The position numbers and the translations under genes are program-made. Positions 61,691-64,000 of a DNA stretch of 64,000 nucleotides are shown here, in pieces. The first letter of the stretch is position 1, and every line of letters starts with the position of its first letter. The notes beneath the pieces were generated by a model. The model worked only from the letters and a program-made list of their open reading frames with translations, was not told the origin of the DNA and did no database searches. This DNA is from Episyrphus balteatus (taxonomy: Eukaryota; Arthropoda; Insecta; Diptera; Syrphidae), in assembly GCF_945859705.1 (NCBI RefSeq), contig NC_079135.1, forward strand, positions 36,505,679 through 36,569,678, read 5' to 3'.

Positions 61691-62110
61691 AAAGTTCTGA
61701 CTCCGAATCTGGAGTCCGTTTTGCCCTATCACGTCAGGTTTTCGAGATAACCTAAAAAAATGTCACGAAAACAAAAAAATTTTTTCACTGATCTGGATAT
61801 GCGAATATGTAAATCATATAGTTTTTGGATCACTGAATGCAGATTCGAAGTCAATTTTGCATTATCACGTCAGGTTTCTGAGATATCCTCAAAAAATGTC
61901 AAAACCAAAAAAACTAAATTTCTTATTTGGGGTTGCGTCTAAGTTTTTCATATAGTTTATGGGTTGCTAAAACCGAATTCGAACTCTTTTTTTCCGTATG
62001 ATGTCAGGTTTTTGAGCTATCCTCAAAAAATGTCAGATAAGAACTTTTTTTTTGAGTTTAGACATTTTTTGAGGATATTTCAAAAACCTGACGTGATATG
62101 CCAAAATAGA
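61691..62110. repeat. About 135-bp repeats, three direct and one inverted
   Basis: The core ACGTCAGGTTTT.GAGATA-CCTCAAAAAATGTC appears at about 61731, 61867 and 62001 (periods 136 and 134). It appears once inverted at about 62067-62110 (GACATTTTTTGAGGATATTT ... CCTGACGTGATA). Confidence 0.8.
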
Positions 62111-62199
62111 CTTCGGATTCGGTTTCAGCGACCCAAAAACTATATGAAAAATCTAGTCGCAATCCCAGGTCAGAACTTTTATATTTTTTTGTGTGGCTG

Positions 62200-62286
62200 C
62201 CCTACTAACAATTTTGCTTCTATAATGCTTTAAAGAAGCAACAATTGCATCTGTAAAGCTTTATAGAACCAAAATTGTTTGTCGGG
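62200..62286. repeat. 87-bp conserved hairpin, copy 2
   Basis: Same sequence as 55271-55357 except TTAAAGAAG for TTACAGAAG. It lies inside the element 61613-62586, so it is mobile or was inserted there. Bounded by GGCTG and TGTG. Confidence 0.8.
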
Positions 62287-62586
62287 TGTGTAATCATTCT
62301 GTGACGCGCGTACTATTACACGATGCCTCTTGAGTCAAGGACTCAAATTTGACATTTATCTTTTGAATTAAAATTGGTTGTTGTTGTTGTATTGCACCAA
62401 GAAGCAAAAAGAAATGTGAGGGAATGTTGAAAAAAGAAAAAGTGGAAAAAGAAACGTCAAAAAAGAGTCTCGGACTCACGACCCACGACTCTCCGGTCGG
62501 ATAATTTTTTCTTTCATCTTTTTTCTCTTTTGCACTCATTATGTTTAAAAAGAGTTGCGCCTCTTGAGGCTTCATGTAATTGCTGA

Positions 62587-64000
62587 CAAATTCTTATGTT
62601 CTTTCAAGAGAGAAAAGGACGAAAATAGATTTCATTGGTATCAAAAGTGTTTACAAAAGTTATAGACTTGATTTTAATAGAATTCGATTTTAACAAAAAA
62701 ATTCATGGTAATAAAACAAACATCTTACTTTCTAAACTTAGATAACTAAAACAATGAAAGTTAACCATAGTTTACGTGCGATCTTAAAACAACGCACCAA
62801 TGTGAACCCACCTTAATGTTTTTTGATTTTCGCTGAATGCTTTCATTCATTCATTCAGTCATGAATGACATTTCATTCCAGTCGATTGGAAATTTTCCAA
62901 TAGAATTCCAGTTGTTTTTGTTTTGTTTTTGTTTTTTTTTTTTTATTTTGTATCGAATTTTAATTTGTTTAATTTCGTTATTTCGGTTAATAAAAAGTAA
63001 AAAGAAATGTGATTCTGCACATCTACGCGTCATTCTCTTTGGTTCCGTATATAATTTATGCCCCTTCGGTTTTTGGGGGCCCGGTAATTTGTACCACAAA
63101 AACTATGCTCGCCGTTTAATTATATGATGATGATGATGATGATGTATGTATATCTAAATTTTATTAATACCCTCAGACGGGTCCTCTAATCTCTTTATTA
63201 TTTTCTTCCAAATGATTTACAAAACCACAACTGCCTCTTCATTATATCTTTTATTCGACAAACGAAATTAAAGAATTTTCCAAAAACATCAAATACCACA
63301 TCTGTCAAACAGATTATTTCGCATCTGACTTACAGAATGGCACGATCGCACCCATGATAGGGCATAATTGGTGACATTCCACACGTTAGTTCAAAGTGTC
63401 AATAAATAAATTCCATCAATTCGAAGGGTGTTGTTTGGTTCTTATTTGTGGTGGGTTAAAAATAAAATGACACACGACATAATTAAATATAAATAAAAAA
63501 AAAACTAATTTTGAGAAGAAGAAATTTATAGAAATTCCTCAAGAAAAGTTTAACAAACATTTTCGACAATTTTTAACGATCATTAGTCATTACACTGATT
63601 CATTAAAGATTATTGTTATCGAAATAAAATTAATCGATTATTATATAAATCAAAAATTTAATATGATGGCGTATCGAGTTAAAATAAAATCACGGTAATT
63701 GCACATTCATCGACCATCTCTTTCCTATATGAGGGTTTCAATTAAGCAAGGCCACGCCAAAGTACTTTTATTTTCAAAAAAAAAATTCTCATATCGATGC
63801 ATCAAGATGATGATGTCGATAACGTCAACGCTATTAATCAAAAAGATGTGCGTGACAGCGTGCCGCGTTAAATTGATAATTGGCATCAAGAGAACCATTT
63901 ATATTCCTGATTAAGTCTATGATGACTCCGACAACCAAGACCACGACTCTCATGAGCTTCCAACTAACCCGAACCCGGGTATCAATAGAATTAGATGGCT
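62587..64000. other. Gene-free stretch to the right edge
   Basis: Contains a (GAT)7 tract (63126-63147) and long T runs near 62931-62944. I see no exon, promoter or RNA gene; it may still be Nrt intron or the start of the upstream region. Confidence 0.35.

Larger units (their letters stand above)
61613..62586. mobile_element. Inverted-repeat element, ATTACATGAAGCCTCAAGAGGC ends
   Basis: About 974 bp. Ends GTCAGCTATTACATGAAGCC / GGCTTCATGTAATTGCTGAC continue through TCAAGAGGC to ACTCTTTTT. It contains the repeat array 61691-62110 and the nested 87-bp hairpin 62200-62286. No transposase and no clear target duplication. Confidence 0.7.

Overview
This is nuclear DNA of a dipteran insect, most likely a brachyceran fly with a larger genome than Drosophila melanogaster. 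The only protein gene I can support is Neurotactin (Nrt), on the minus strand at the left edge. Its deduced protein follows Drosophila Neurotactin closely: an acidic cytoplasmic tail, one membrane span, and a cholinesterase-like ectodomain without the catalytic serine. Three coding exons (2541-1965, 1902-1631, 1558 to beyond position 1) are joined by two short introns. The last few tens of residues lie outside the window.

A strong 3' splice site with a branch-point sequence lies 60 nt upstream of the Nrt start codon. A 5'-UTR intron therefore runs to higher coordinates. A textbook minus-strand recursive-splice (ratchet) site at 27,804/27,805 says this intron is long, at least 25 kb and perhaps the whole remainder of the window. 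I could not place the upstream noncoding exon or the promoter.

The other 61 kb is AT-rich noncoding DNA loaded with transposons. There are two decayed non-LTR reverse transcriptase fragments (9.6-10.6 kb and 24.6-25.3 kb) and a pogo/Tigger-like relic (47.7-48.6 kb). There are two hAT-like non-autonomous elements, one with a perfect 8-bp target duplication (49.8-50.4 kb), and PIF/Harbinger-like elements flanked by TTA or TAA. Several MITE families with TA or TTAA targets occur as repeated copies. Between the transposon clusters lie islands that are less AT-rich and carry short (ACG)n tracts (16-17, 26, 29, 36, 52 kb); these are candidate intronic enhancers.

The most striking object is a nearly perfect 2,468-bp inverted repeat at 57,824-60,291. 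Each 1.2-kb arm carries about 3.3 copies of a 172-bp tandem unit, and the whole is flanked by a clean 9-bp direct repeat. It looks like a recently inserted foldback (MULE/FB-type) element. It sits inside another inverted-repeat element, which itself sits inside a TTAA-flanked MITE: three levels of nesting. An 87-bp hairpin repeated almost identically at 55.3 and 62.2 kb, and a 207-bp hairpin built on phased CGACTCA heptamers at 48.7 kb, are further structures I cannot assign to a known family.
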